A DNA stretch of 64,000 bases from positions 156,042-220,041 of the forward strand of contig NZ_NNRM01000048.1 of assembly GCF_002252525.1 (NCBI RefSeq), given 5' to 3'. The stretch's first letter is position 1. The number at the start of each line of letters is the position of its first letter. This stretch comes from Brucella pseudogrignonensis (GTDB lineage: Bacteria > Pseudomonadota > Alphaproteobacteria > Rhizobiales > Rhizobiaceae). The notes beneath the pieces are model-generated. The model had not been told where the DNA came from, searched no databases, and saw only the letters and a program-made list of their open reading frames with translations. Both the position numbers and the translations under genes were made by a program. Shown one piece after another: positions 50,626-59,760 of this stretch.

Positions 50626-51405
50626 ATGACTTCCGCATTGTTTGAACTTGAGAATGTCAGCTTCGCAGTACCAGGGCGCACTTTGCTGCAGCCCCTGACA
50701 ATGTCGATCCAAGCGGCAAGCCTAACAGCGCTCATTGGTCATAACGGATCGGGCAAGTCCACCTTGCTGAAAATTCTCGCGCGACAGCATCCGGCATCAG
50801 GCGGGACTGTGCGCTTTGCAGGCAAGCCATTGAATGAGTGGGGCGACCGTGAGTTTGCTCGCAAGCTCGCCTATCTGCCTCAGCAAACAGCTGCGGCATC
50901 CGGTATGCTGGTAAAAGAGTTGGTAGCGCTTGGTCGATACCCATGGCATGGCGCTCTTGGTCGCTTCGGAGCTGTTGACCGCCAGAAGGTTGAAGAAGCC
51001 ATCGAGCTCACAGGCATCGCTCCTTTCACCGACCGTATGGTCGATACGCTTTCAGGGGGCGAACGGCAGCGCGTATGGCTTGCCATGCTGGTTGCACAAG
51101 ATGCCGAATGCCTGCTGCTCGACGAGCCGACATCAGCTTTGGATATCGCGCATCAGATTGAAGTGCTTTCACTTGTGCAGAAATTATCGCACGAGAAAAA
51201 ACTAAGTGTGTTTGTTGTCCTTCACGACGTCAACATGGCTTCCCGCTTCTGTGACGCGGTGTTTGCGCTGCATAGCGGTCGTCTTATCGCGCAGTCGACG
51301 CCAACCGGTATTATGGTGCCAGAACAGCTCGAAGAGATTTACGGCATTCCGATGGATGTCATGCGCCATGCATCGACAGGACATTTGATTGCCGCACCGC
51401 GATAA
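50626..51405 (+). CDS. Iron-siderophore ABC transporter ATPase (FhuC/FecE-like), orphan
   Basis: A 259-aa ATPase with Walker A GHNGSGKST at residues 38-46 and PQQTAAASGMLVKELVALGRYPWHGALGRF, the pattern of FhuC/FecE. It has signature LSGGERQRVWLAMLVAQ, Walker B LLLDEPTSALD and VLHDVNMASRFCD. ATG 50626 gives the normal length; the upstream frame lacks conservation. No FhuD or FhuB gene is present on either side, because the dctBD genes follow at once. It therefore needs partners encoded elsewhere. A degenerate IRO-like TGT-N9-TCA lies at 50544-50558. Confidence 0.9.
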   Translation: MTSALFELENVSFAVPGRTLLQPLTMSIQAASLTALIGHNGSGKSTLLKILARQHPASGGTVRFAGKPLNEWGDREFARKLAYLPQQTAAASGMLVKELVALGRYPWHGALGRFGAVDRQKVEEAIELTGIAPFTDRMVDTLSGGERQRVWLAMLVAQDAECLLLDEPTSALDIAHQIEVLSLVQKLSHEKKLSVFVVLHDVNMASRFCDAVFALHSGRLIAQSTPTGIMVPEQLEEIYGIPMDVMRHASTGHLIAAPR

Positions 51406-51417
51406 TAAGCTAAATAT

Positions 51418-52758
51418 TCAAGCTTCGGACTTGTAGTCTGAGCGGTTTATCCCGTGCCGTTGCATCTTGTCATAGAATGTTTTGCGAGGAATACCGAGAG
51501 ATTCCAGTGTCTGCTGAATATCGCCATTATGCGCTGCGAGGGTCTCACGGATCAGCGAAGCTTCGTAACGCTCAAGCCGCTTTGGCAGCGTGGCTTGATC
51601 GTCTGGAACAGGGACTGTCTTCGCAGGTGTCGTGACACCAAGAGAAAATCGCTCGGCAAAATGCACGAGTTCTCGAACATTGCCGGGCCAGTTGTGTTCC
51701 ATCAAATGGCGATGTGTAGCGGCATCGAGAGCTGGAATGTCTCGATTAAAACGTCGAGCTGCGCGCGCCAAAAAATGTGAGAAGAGCAGGGGAATATCTT
51801 CACGCCGTTCCCGTAGAGGTGGGATCGTCAGCGTAACCACGTTCAGCCGATAATAAAGGTCTTCGCGAAAATCACCCCGTTCCTGAGGATCGCCGAGATC
51901 GATTTTTGCAGCCGCCACAACACGAAGATCGACCGGACGGATTTCATTCGTGCCAAGCGGCGTGATCTCACGCATTTCCAGAACACGCAGAAGTTTCACC
52001 TGAGTTGCCGCAGGCATACTTTCGATTTCATCAAGAAAGAGAGTGCCACCACTCGCGTGTTCGATGCGTCCGACGCGCTTTTTCTGCGCTCCAGTGAAAG
52101 CTCCTGCCTCATGACCGAACAACTCGCTTTCAATGACAGTTTCGGGCAAAGCACCACAATTAAGCGCAACGAAGTTGCCTTTTTTTCGGCGGCCCCAATC
52201 ATGCAGCAACTGAGCGACGACTTCTTTGCCGCTGCCGGTTTCTCCTGCAATGAGCACATCGACATCCGTATCAGCGATATCTCGGATCGTGCGGCGCAGA
52301 TTTTCAATTGCCGGCGTCTGACCGATCAGAGGCATGTCGTGCTGTGCTTCATCCGCCAAATGGCGCAGGCTGCGATTTTCCAGAACAAGCTTTCGGCGCT
52401 CGCCCGCACGCAATACACTATGAACCAGTCTGTCAGTTGCGAAAGGCTTGGCGATAAAGTCGTAAGCACCATCCTGAATAGCCCGGACGGCCATTGGAAT
52501 GTCGCCATGACCAGTAATCAGGATAACCGGCAAATCGGCGTCGATTTCGCGGATTCGGGCGAAAAGCTCCAATCCGTCGATCTGCGGCATACGCACATCT
52601 GTAACGATCACGCCTTCAAATGAAGAGTTGATTGCATTCAGCGCCTCGCTGGCGCTGCCAAAATCCAGCACTTCATAGCCCGCCAGCTCCAATGTTTGTC
52701 TGGTTGCACGGCGTAGTGCTTTGTCGTCATCGACAAGTATGACCGAAATATTCATCAT
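51418..52758 (-). CDS. dctD: C4-dicarboxylate response regulator, sigma-54 activator DctD
   Basis: A 446-aa NtrC-type regulator. The receiver domain (residues 1-125) has the acidic pocket DDD at 10-12 and phosphorylation site D54 ([10 protein letters not shown]). The AAA+ domain holds GETGSGKE, the sigma-54 contact GAFTGAQ and the [13 protein letters not shown] Walker B. A Fis-type helix-turn-helix ([24 protein letters not shown]) ends the protein. The ATG overlaps the dctB stop by four bases (an alternative is the next codon). It activates dctA from the two palindromic sites located beyond dctB. Confidence 0.95.
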   Translation of the reverse strand: MMNISVILVDDDKALRRATRQTLELAGYEVLDFGSASEALNAINSSFEGVIVTDVRMPQIDGLELFARIREIDADLPVILITGHGDIPMAVRAIQDGAYDFIAKPFATDRLVHSVLRAGERRKLVLENRSLRHLADEAQHDMPLIGQTPAIENLRRTIRDIADTDVDVLIAGETGSGKEVVAQLLHDWGRRKKGNFVALNCGALPETVIESELFGHEAGAFTGAQKKRVGRIEHASGGTLFLDEIESMPAATQVKLLRVLEMREITPLGTNEIRPVDLRVVAAAKIDLGDPQERGDFREDLYYRLNVVTLTIPPLRERREDIPLLFSHFLARAARRFNRDIPALDAATHRHLMEHNWPGNVRELVHFAERFSLGVTTPAKTVPVPDDQATLPKRLERYEASLIRETLAAHNGDIQQTLESLGIPRKTFYDKMQRHGINRSDYKSEA

Positions 52759-54611
52759 GCTTTCTTGAATTCCACACGGAATAGAGTGCCATTTGCACTG
52801 CTTTTTACTGAAATCTTGCCGCCATAGTCGGTTAGAATTTCCTTGGCGATCACCAGTCCAAGCCCAAGGCCTCTTTCCTTGGATGTGTTGAATGGCGTGA
52901 ATAGATTATCGAGAATATGCTGCGGAATGCCCGGGCCATTATCCGAAACCGTCAGTACAACACTCTTCGAAAGAGCTTTTGTGCGGACTTCTATGTGACC
53001 GTCATTCCCTTTGCTTTCAACTGCTTCCAACGCATTCTGAAACAGATTTATGAGAACTTGCTCAAGTCTGATTGAATGACCGAAAACACAAAGATCGGGC
53101 GCGGGGAGCTCGATATCCAGCTGATCCATGCTGCCTGCAAAGCGACTGCGCAAAAGAACAAGTGCGCCTGAAATCACCTGAGCTAGCGGCACTGGTTCTG
53201 AAGCACGATGTCCTTTACGTGCAAAGGCACAAAGATCACCGGTGATCGCACCAATACGTTCGGTCAGAGCGGCGATTTCAGCAAGGTTTTCCGCCGCATC
53301 ATCCAGTCGCTTGCGATCAAGAAACGTCCGTGCATTATCGGCATAAGCGCGGATTGTCGCGACGGGCTGGTTGATCTCATGTGCAACGCCAGCCGCAACT
53401 TGTCCCATGATTGCCAAGCGGTTTGCATGTACCAGATCCTGCTGTACGCCTTGCAACATGCCTTCGGTTTTATGGTGTTCGTTTATCTCGGACTCCAGTC
53501 GGTCGCGCGCTGAAATGAGATCAAGCGTTCGCTCCGCTACACGTTGCTCGAGTTCAATTTGTCGACGTTGCGCATCGGCAATACGTGCAACAACACGCTG
53601 ACGGCGGCGCAGCAGAATACCGGCCACGGTAGCAATACTTGCCAAGATAATGAAAGCGATAAGGCGTGCCTCACGTATTGCAGCTTCCACAGGCTGCCTG
53701 ATCGGTGCGAGGCTATACATGAGCCAAGGCGTGCTTGGAACATGCGAGCGGATTGCCAGAAAATCTGTGCTCCGAGCCGACCCCGGCAGAATTGCATCAA
53801 CCAGCACCATATCGTCTCCCGCCACAGGCTTTAGCGAAAGCGGCAGAGGCTTAAGAGGCGCATCACCAAACTGTAGACTGTTGCGAATGGTTTCAACTGT
53901 TTGAGGCTGAAGTTCACCAATGGTCATAAACCGCCATGAGGGCATGGTGGTGATCAGTACTATATTTCGATTATCTGTAACGAAAGTCGGACGGCCAGTT
54001 TCATTCCAATCGCTTTCCAGCTGATCGAAGGACAGTTTCACCACGACAACACCAAGTGGTCCATTTGGCCCATCGACACGGCGCGAAATATAAAGGCCAG
54101 GCCGCAGGCTGACATTACCAAGCGCAAAATATTCGGCGTTTGTGTTTTTCAATGCGTCATTGAAATAAGGCCTGAACTTATAATCGTTGCCGACAAAACT
54201 GTCCGGCTCGCGCCAGTTACTGGCGGAGATTGCATAGCCATGAAGTCCAACAAGATAGATGACCGCCGCTTGTGTGCCTTCAGCGAGCGCTTCCAGCTTA
54301 CGGTTGAGCTGATCGATAGCCACCGCACTCGGCATTGCAAGCGCGTCGGCTAGCTCCTTGTCTTTGGAAAGGACCAGAGGTAGTGCGCGTTGCTTCTCAA
54401 GAACGGTTCGGAGGAGGGCCGTATTCAGATTTGCATCGATCCGGGTCTGCTCACCCAGTGAAAGCAAAGCACGATCACGCGCAGCATCGCCGACAACCCA
54501 GAAAGCCAGTGCAAAAATAGCAGCACAAATCGCGCCAAATATCCACCATGTCCGGCGATTATTGGCGGGCAGCGAAATTGCTTCAATTGTAGAAACCGAT
54601 GCTTCATTCAT
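52755..54611 (-). CDS. dctB: C4-dicarboxylate sensor histidine kinase DctB
   Basis: A 618-aa membrane sensor. The first transmembrane helix spans residues about 23-42. A periplasmic tandem-PAS sensing region (about 45-310) follows, with the dicarboxylate-type [22 protein letters not shown] and [11 protein letters not shown] blocks. A second helix (about 318-338) leads to a coiled coil, the phospho-acceptor box [19 protein letters not shown] near residue 410 and the ATPase N, G1 and G2 boxes ([22 protein letters not shown]). It detects succinate, malate or fumarate and phosphorylates DctD. Confidence 0.95.
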   Translation of the reverse strand: MNEASVSTIEAISLPANNRRTWWIFGAICAAIFALAFWVVGDAARDRALLSLGEQTRIDANLNTALLRTVLEKQRALPLVLSKDKELADALAMPSAVAIDQLNRKLEALAEGTQAAVIYLVGLHGYAISASNWREPDSFVGNDYKFRPYFNDALKNTNAEYFALGNVSLRPGLYISRRVDGPNGPLGVVVVKLSFDQLESDWNETGRPTFVTDNRNIVLITTMPSWRFMTIGELQPQTVETIRNSLQFGDAPLKPLPLSLKPVAGDDMVLVDAILPGSARSTDFLAIRSHVPSTPWLMYSLAPIRQPVEAAIREARLIAFIILASIATVAGILLRRRQRVVARIADAQRRQIELEQRVAERTLDLISARDRLESEINEHHKTEGMLQGVQQDLVHANRLAIMGQVAAGVAHEINQPVATIRAYADNARTFLDRKRLDDAAENLAEIAALTERIGAITGDLCAFARKGHRASEPVPLAQVISGALVLLRSRFAGSMDQLDIELPAPDLCVFGHSIRLEQVLINLFQNALEAVESKGNDGHIEVRTKALSKSVVLTVSDNGPGIPQHILDNLFTPFNTSKERGLGLGLVIAKEILTDYGGKISVKSSANGTLFRVEFKKA

Positions 54612-54620
54612 GAAATCGAT

Positions 54621-54638
54621 TGTGCATTAATCCGCACC
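54621..54638. promoter_or_regulatory. DctD upstream activator site 2
   Basis: TGTGCATTAATCCGCACC is an imperfect copy of the palindrome at 54654-54671, centred 33 bases from it. Tandem DctD sites are the known arrangement at rhizobial dctA. Confidence 0.65.
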
Positions 54639-54653
54639 GCATGAAAAGTAATA

Positions 54654-54671
54654 TGTGCGATAATTCGCACA
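54654..54671. promoter_or_regulatory. DctD upstream activator site 1
   Basis: TGTGCGATAATTCGCACA is a perfect inverted repeat (7-bp arms, TAAT centre), 74 bases upstream of the sigma-54 promoter. Confidence 0.8.
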
Positions 54672-54744
54672 AACAGAAGAAAAAGACTCCCAACTAATTA
54701 CTATTATATAATTATTTCAATAGCTTAATTCTAATAACAAAAAC

Positions 54745-54760
54745 TGGCACGCAGCTTGCA
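54745..54760 (+). promoter_or_regulatory. Sigma-54 promoter of dctA
   Basis: TGGCAC-GCAGC-TTGCA matches the -24/-12 consensus TGGCAC-N5-TTGCW exactly. The transcript would start near 54772. Confidence 0.9.
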
Positions 54761-54853
54761 ATCATGATGTCAACAGCAGCGGGAGCTGTTGAACGACAGA
54801 CTAGTGGCTCGGGAGGCTGGATGAGATCCGGGCTGAGCCGAACGGAGGACATC

Positions 54854-56188
54854 ATGATCGCTGTACCGTCAGGCGCTGTGGCCGAGCCACGCCGCCCAAT
54901 CCCTTTTTACAAGCACCTCTATGTGCAGGTTCTGGTAGCCATTGCTGCCGGTATTCTTCTTGGTCATTTTTATCCGGAGCTTGGCACGCAGCTAAAGCCA
55001 CTGGGTGACGCTTTCATCAAGCTGGTGAAGATGATCATTGCCCCGGTAATCTTCCTGACCGTCGCGACCGGCATTGCCGGCATGACTGACATGAAGAAGG
55101 TGGGGCGCGTGGCCGGTAAGGCCATGATCTACTTCCTGACTTTTTCGACGCTTGCGTTGATCATTGGCCTTATCGTTGCCAATGTTGTGCAGCCGGGCGC
55201 AGGAATGCACATCGATCCTTCGTCGCTCGATCCGAAGGCAGTTGCAAACTACGCCGAAAAAGCTCACGAACAGACGATTACCGGCTTTCTGAGCAACATC
55301 ATCCCAACCACCATCGTTGGCGCCTTCGCGTCTGGCGATATCCTTCAGGTTCTTTTCTTCTCGGTCCTGTTTGGTATTTCGCTCGCCATGGTTGGCGATA
55401 AAGGCAAGCCAGTCACCGACTTCCTACAGATGCTCACAGCACCTGTCTTCAAGCTGGTTTCGATCCTGATGAAGGCGGCTCCGATTGGTGCGTTCGGCGC
55501 CATGGCTTTCACCATCGGCAAATATGGTATCGGCTCGATTGCCAATCTGGCCTTGCTGATCGCGACGTTCTACATCACAGCTTTGCTATTCGTTCTGATC
55601 GTGCTTGGCGCGGTTGCACGCTATAACGGCTTCTCAATCCTGGCACTTATTCGCTACATCAAAGAAGAGCTCCTGCTGGTGCTTGGCACTTCATCGTCAG
55701 AAGCTGCTCTGCCAAGCCTCATGGACAAGATGGAAAAAGCGGGCTGTAAGCGCTCGGTCGTGGGCCTTGTCATTCCAACTGGCTATTCGTTCAACCTTGA
55801 TGGCACGAATATCTACATGACGCTTGCTGCACTGTTCATCGCACAGGCAACGGATATTCCGCTTTCGCTCACTGATCAGATCCTGCTGCTTCTCGTGGCA
55901 ATGCTTAGCTCGAAGGGCGCTGCTGGTATCACCGGTGCAGGCTTCATCACGCTTGCTGCAACGCTTTCGGTTGTTCCGGCAGTACCGGTTGCTGGTATGG
56001 CGCTGATCCTCGGCATTGATCGCTTCATGTCGGAATGCCGTGCACTGACCAATCTCGTCGGCAATGCCGTTGCAACCATCGTTGTGGCGCGTTGGGAAAA
56101 CGAACTCGACACCGACATGTTGGCAGCAGCAATGAAGGGCGATGTGATCGACGTTCAGGGCACACCGGTTCTCGAAGCGGCGGAATAA
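54854..56188 (+). CDS. dctA: C4-dicarboxylate transport protein
   Basis: A 444-aa symporter of the DAACS family for succinate, fumarate and malate, coupled to protons or sodium. It has eight helices and two re-entrant hairpins. Signatures are [19 protein letters not shown], the serine-rich [12 protein letters not shown], the NLDGT motif in [24 protein letters not shown], and [24 protein letters not shown] six bases upstream fixes ATG 54854; the 30-codon in-frame extension falls in the untranslated leader of the sigma-54 transcript. Expression should depend on DctB/DctD. Confidence 0.96.
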   Translation: MIAVPSGAVAEPRRPIPFYKHLYVQVLVAIAAGILLGHFYPELGTQLKPLGDAFIKLVKMIIAPVIFLTVATGIAGMTDMKKVGRVAGKAMIYFLTFSTLALIIGLIVANVVQPGAGMHIDPSSLDPKAVANYAEKAHEQTITGFLSNIIPTTIVGAFASGDILQVLFFSVLFGISLAMVGDKGKPVTDFLQMLTAPVFKLVSILMKAAPIGAFGAMAFTIGKYGIGSIANLALLIATFYITALLFVLIVLGAVARYNGFSILALIRYIKEELLLVLGTSSSEAALPSLMDKMEKAGCKRSVVGLVIPTGYSFNLDGTNIYMTLAALFIAQATDIPLSLTDQILLLLVAMLSSKGAAGITGAGFITLAATLSVVPAVPVAGMALILGIDRFMSECRALTNLVGNAVATIVVARWENELDTDMLAAAMKGDVIDVQGTPVLEAAE

Positions 56189-56218
56189 TTGGGCTGATCT
56201 TCTTTCTCAGGCAACCGG

Positions 56219-56247
56219 AACGGCCCGCTTTTGGCGGGCCGTTTTGT
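56219..56247. terminator. Rho-independent terminator of dctA
   Basis: AACGGCCCGC (56219-56228) pairs with GCGGGCCGTT (56234-56243), followed by TT. It ends right at the stop codon of the convergent ndh gene. Confidence 0.88.
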
Positions 56248-57522
56248 TTATTTGTTATCTTCGGCAGCTTTGCCCTGAGTAATCAGGCGCGCACTGTGCT
56301 GCCCGGATATAAATGTCCAGAGCCAACTCCAGGCAACGGCTGCGCGACTACGCGTGCCGATCAGGAAGAAGATATGGGCGATGCCCCATACCCACCAGGC
56401 AATTGCGCCTTTAAGCTTGATCCGCCCCATATCAACCACGGCAGCACCTCGACCAATAGTCGCGAGATTGCCCTGATGACGATAACGAAACGGCGCTGGA
56501 GCCGCACTACTTGAAACGCGACTGCGAATAACCTTTGCAATATAAGCGCCTTGCTGTTTTGCGGCAGGCGCAATACCCGGCACAGGCTTTCCGTCAGGTC
56601 CTTCAACCCAGGCTGTATCGCCAATCGCAAAGATGTTTTCGTGTCCCGGCACCGTAAGATCGGAAAGCACGCGAACGCGGCCCGCGCGATCGCTTTCCGC
56701 TCCGAGCCATGAAGCTGCAGGCGATGCAGCGACACCAGCAGCCCAGATAGCGGTTTTGCAGGGAATAAACTCTTCGCCAACGGTCACGCCATCTTCCGTG
56801 ATCTCCTTGACAGGTACGCCGAGACGCACTTCCACGCCGATCTTCTGAAGGGCGTTTTGTGCGTAAGTCGATAAGTCTTCTGGAAATGCAGCCAGAATGC
56901 GTGGCCCTGCCTCCACCAGCAGCACACGCGCCTCACGCGTATCGATATTGCGGAACTCGGGCCACATTGTCTGCTTGGCCAGCTCTGCGATAATACCTGC
57001 CAGCTCCACGCCAGTTGGTCCCCCACCAACTACCGAGAAAGTAAGCAGTGCCTGCCGTCTCTCTGGATCTGTTTCGCGCTCTGCGCGTTCAAAAGCCAGA
57101 AGCAAGCGGCGGCGAATGGTCGTAGCGTCCTCCAACGCCTTAAGACCGGGTGCCAGCTTTTCCCATTGATCATTGCCGAAATAAGCGTGCCGTGCGCCAG
57201 TGGCCAGGACGAGCGTGTCATAATCAATCTTCGTGCCGTCTTCGAGCCGCACCTGCTTTGCGGATGCATCGACGCCCACGACAGTGCCAAGCAATGTCGT
57301 CACTTCCTTACGATCGCGGAAAAGATGGCGAATTGGCCAGGCTATTTCCGATGTCGCAAGGATTGTTGTTGCAACTTGATAAAGCAGCGGCTGAAAAAGA
57401 TGATGATTGCGTTGATCGACAAGGGTTATGCGAACATTGGCACCTTTGAGATCATGAATTAATTGCAGGCCTCCGAAGCCTGCACCAACGACGAGGATAT
57501 GGGCGGTATCCGGTCCGTTCAT
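56248..57522 (-). CDS. ndh: Type II NADH dehydrogenase (NDH-2)
   Basis: A 424-aa single-subunit NADH:quinone oxidoreductase that oxidises NADH without pumping protons. It has the FAD-binding GAGFGGL at residues 13-19 and the NADH-binding VVGGGPTGVELAG near 165. DTAWV in FAIGDTAWVEGPDG is the second FAD contact, and the quinone-site region is AAKQQGAYIA. The C-terminal amphipathic/hydrophobic helices (AIAWWVWGIAHIFFLIG) anchor it to the membrane. It is a single gene. Confidence 0.92.
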   Translation of the reverse strand: MNGPDTAHILVVGAGFGGLQLIHDLKGANVRITLVDQRNHHLFQPLLYQVATTILATSEIAWPIRHLFRDRKEVTTLLGTVVGVDASAKQVRLEDGTKIDYDTLVLATGARHAYFGNDQWEKLAPGLKALEDATTIRRRLLLAFERAERETDPERRQALLTFSVVGGGPTGVELAGIIAELAKQTMWPEFRNIDTREARVLLVEAGPRILAAFPEDLSTYAQNALQKIGVEVRLGVPVKEITEDGVTVGEEFIPCKTAIWAAGVAASPAASWLGAESDRAGRVRVLSDLTVPGHENIFAIGDTAWVEGPDGKPVPGIAPAAKQQGAYIAKVIRSRVSSSAAPAPFRYRHQGNLATIGRGAAVVDMGRIKLKGAIAWWVWGIAHIFFLIGTRSRAAVAWSWLWTFISGQHSARLITQGKAAEDNK

Positions 57523-57621
57523 TGAAGTTATACCACCTGAGGTTGGCGTGAACCCGAGTCACGCTTTTCGTACGATAGTTGCACTTCGCAAACTAACGTT
57601 ATCAGGCAGATGGTAAAGAGC

Positions 57622-58071
57622 CTAACGGCAAAGTGACATTAATTCTTGACGAAATAATTCAAGATTATTGCCGGAGAACGTGCTTTCGAGTTTTGCATGA
57701 GCCGATGTCCAAATAGGAACAGCTGATGCAAGAACCGTTTGTCCTTCAGATGTAAGCAAAAGAAGGCGTTGGCGGCGATCGTCGGGATTTACGACAATCT
57801 CCACCCAGCCATTGCGCTGCAAAGGCTTCAATGCTGCGGTGAGGGTGGTTTGATCCATAGCCAATAGTTCAGCCACCGGCTTCATAGGCGGCGGGCTGGG
57901 ACGATTTAATGCCATTAGAAGCGAAAACTGACCATTATTGAGACCAGAAGGGCGAAGTTCCTCGTCAAAATAACGGGCAAGCGCACGGGCTGCACGCTGA
58001 ACATGCAAACAAAGACAGGTATCACGCACAAGAAGCGTGGTTTCAAACGGAACGGCGCGACTATCTGGCAT
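57622..58071 (-). CDS. MarR family transcriptional regulator
   Basis: A 149-aa MarR protein. The winged helix covers about residues 45-105 (FSLLMALNRPSPPPMKPVAELLAMDQTTLTAALKPLQRNGWVEI, then NPDDRRQRLLLLT). The N-terminal DTCLCLHVQRAARALARYFDEELRP holds two cysteines close together. Such cysteines sense oxidants or electrophiles in OhrR-like members, though redox sensing is only a guess here. It lies 99 bases upstream of ndh on the same strand, so it may share or control its promoter. Confidence 0.88.
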   Translation of the reverse strand: MPDSRAVPFETTLLVRDTCLCLHVQRAARALARYFDEELRPSGLNNGQFSLLMALNRPSPPPMKPVAELLAMDQTTLTAALKPLQRNGWVEIVVNPDDRRQRLLLLTSEGQTVLASAVPIWTSAHAKLESTFSGNNLELFRQELMSLCR

Positions 58072-58263
58072 TACTTAGTAATGTTGATATCAATCTATTT
58101 CGTCAAGCCAGTTAGTAAGCCACGTCATCAACGGGCATCCCGAAAAGTGTGAAACAGTTTTCGGACAGAGATGCGCGTTAAACAGATGCCTAGAGCTCCG
58201 ATCTGATCCAATCGGATCAATGTTCCAACATTCGAAGCTTTCAGGCGCAATCTGAATTACCGC

Positions 58264-58365
58264 TTAGAAATCATCACCATGATGCATGTGACGAAGGTAA
58301 GCGAAAGCAGTTCCGGCCAGAACCGGCAGAATGACAAGCGCCATCCAAAATATAATGTTGCTCAT
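58264..58365 (-). CDS. 33-residue membrane micro-protein
   Basis: The minus-strand frame from ATG 58365 to TAA encodes MSNIIFWMALVILPVLAGTA followed by FAYLRHMHHGDDF. It is one hydrophobic helix with a short tail containing three histidines and two aspartates. A strong GGAGGG ribosome site lies four bases upstream. The size and layout resemble small accessory subunits of membrane complexes, such as terminal oxidases, but I do not recognise the family. It is a solitary gene between marR and the metA leader. Confidence 0.6.
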   Translation of the reverse strand: MSNIIFWMALVILPVLAGTAFAYLRHMHHGDDF

Positions 58366-58593
58366 TTTTCCCTCCCTTTTACCAACAGTTTACCATACCA
58401 GGCGGATAAAAGAAAAACGCGTAATGCGACGGCTTGTTCCGCGCATGTATAAAGACAGTTCTTTTCGTCTTGGAGACGCTCTTTAAACCGGAGCAACTTT
58501 GCGCGTTAAATTGTTAGAATAAAATTCCATCACAGCCGAGTTACAAGCATTCAAACACTATTGCCAGGACGCAGGAGTTTGAGTAGAAGTAGC
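58366..58593. other. Intergenic region, probable divergent promoters
   Basis: It lies between the micro-protein gene (minus) and the metA riboswitch (plus). No gene or repeat is evident; the promoters of both should be here. Confidence 0.45.
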
Positions 58594-58687
58594 GTCACAT
58601 CAAGAGTTGGGGCGACGCCCAACGCCAACCTGCCTTTCCGGGCAAGGTGGTACTTCCTAAAATGGAAGGATGTGGCCAACCGGCAAA
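58594..58687 (+). promoter_or_regulatory. SAM-I/SAM-IV-like riboswitch in the metA leader
   Basis: The leader folds into a four-way junction. P1 is GTCACATC (58594-58601) with GATGTGGC (58669-58676). P2 is GTTGGG (58606-58611) with CCCAAC (58618-58623). P3 is CCTGCC (58629-58634) with GGCAAGG (58641-58647). P4 is CTTCC (58653-58657) with GGAAG (58664-58668). ATCAAGAG after P1, CAACC before P3 and AGGTGGTACTTCC after P3 parallel the SAM-I core. The P3 loop TTTCCG can pair with CGGCAAA (58681-58687) beyond P1, as in the SAM-IV pseudoknot. Position before metA fits SAM-controlled methionine synthesis. Confidence 0.72.
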
Positions 58688-58741
58688 TATACGGATCAAG
58701 CCACACGCGTCCGCTCTGACATAACGAAGGACTGACGCGAC

Positions 58742-59665
58742 ATGCCTATTAAAATTCCTGACGATCTGCCCGCAACCAGTGTTCTCGAAGCCGAGGGCGT
58801 TATGGTCATGCGTGAGGCAGATGCTATCCGTCAGGATATCAGGCCGCTGAAAATCGGCCTTCTCAATCTCATGCCAAACAAGGTCACGACAGAGACGCAG
58901 ATTGCGCGTCTTCTGGGTTCAACTCCATTGCAGCTGGAATTGACGCTTGTTCGTATCACCAATCACGTAGCGCGCCATACGCCTGCAGATCACATGCTTT
59001 CTTTCTATCGACCTTGGGAAGAGGTGCGGGACGAACGTTTCGACGGCTTTGTGATCACCGGTGCGCCAGTCGAGCGTATGCCGTTTGAAGAAGTCACATA
59101 TTGGGACGAAATGCAGCGTGTCTTCGACTGGACACAGACCCATGTTCATCGGTCGCTCAATATCTGCTGGGCGGCACAGGCGGCTGTGCATCATTTCCAT
59201 GGCATGAGCAAATATGACCTGCCCGGTAAAGCGTCAGGTGTTTACAGCCAACAAAACCTTGCTCCAGCATCGCCTTACCTGCGCGGATTTTCAGACGACT
59301 TTGCAATTCCTGTTTCTCGTTGGACGGAAGTGCGCAAAGACGACATCCCGGTAGATAGCAATCTGAAGGTTCTCGTCGATAGCCCTGAAAGCGGTCTTTG
59401 CTTGCTGGAAGACCCCAAGCACCGCGCGCTTCATATGTTCAATCACGTCGAATACGATACGACGTCGCTTGCTGATGAATATTTCCGGGATATCCAGCTG
59501 CAACCAGATACACCCGTACCAGCCAACTATTTCCCAAGCGACGATGCAAGCCGCAAACCACAGAACTGCTGGCGGGGCCATGCACATCTACTTTTCGGGA
59601 ACTGGATCAATGAGATGTATCAATCGACGCCGTATGATCTGGCAAAGATCGGCAAGCCGGATTGA
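58742..59665 (+). CDS. metA: Homoserine O-acyltransferase MetA (predicted acetyltransferase)
   Basis: A 307-aa MetA that acylates homoserine at the first committed step of methionine synthesis. Catalytic C142 ([12 protein letters not shown]), H235 and E237 (NHVEYD) are present. Position 111 is glutamate ([13 protein letters not shown]), where Escherichia coli has glycine; E111 marks acetyl-CoA-using enzymes in Bacillus cereus and related MetA proteins, so the product is probably O-acetylhomoserine. The ATG at 58742 matches the family start; AAGGA lies about 12 bases upstream. The leader carries a SAM-responsive RNA candidate. Confidence 0.93.
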   Translation: MPIKIPDDLPATSVLEAEGVMVMREADAIRQDIRPLKIGLLNLMPNKVTTETQIARLLGSTPLQLELTLVRITNHVARHTPADHMLSFYRPWEEVRDERFDGFVITGAPVERMPFEEVTYWDEMQRVFDWTQTHVHRSLNICWAAQAAVHHFHGMSKYDLPGKASGVYSQQNLAPASPYLRGFSDDFAIPVSRWTEVRKDDIPVDSNLKVLVDSPESGLCLLEDPKHRALHMFNHVEYDTTSLADEYFRDIQLQPDTPVPANYFPSDDASRKPQNCWRGHAHLLFGNWINEMYQSTPYDLAKIGKPD

Positions 59666-59708
59666 GCTTGCTGAGCATCAATAAATCACTATAAAAACAA
59701 GATATTAT

Positions 59709-59738
59709 AGCGCTAATCTAATTTATTAGATTAGCGCT
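59709..59738. terminator. Bidirectional terminator after metA
   Basis: AGCGCTAATCTAAT (59709-59722) pairs perfectly with ATTAGATTAGCGCT (59725-59738), a 14-bp stem between convergent genes. Confidence 0.75.
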
Positions 59739-59760
59739 CTCTCAACTTCAACTCTAGAAA

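Noticed and set aside
58594-58676. SAM-II riboswitch before metA
   Set aside because: The H-type pseudoknot architecture of SAM-II is absent; the region instead forms a four-way junction with SAM-I-like core sequences.
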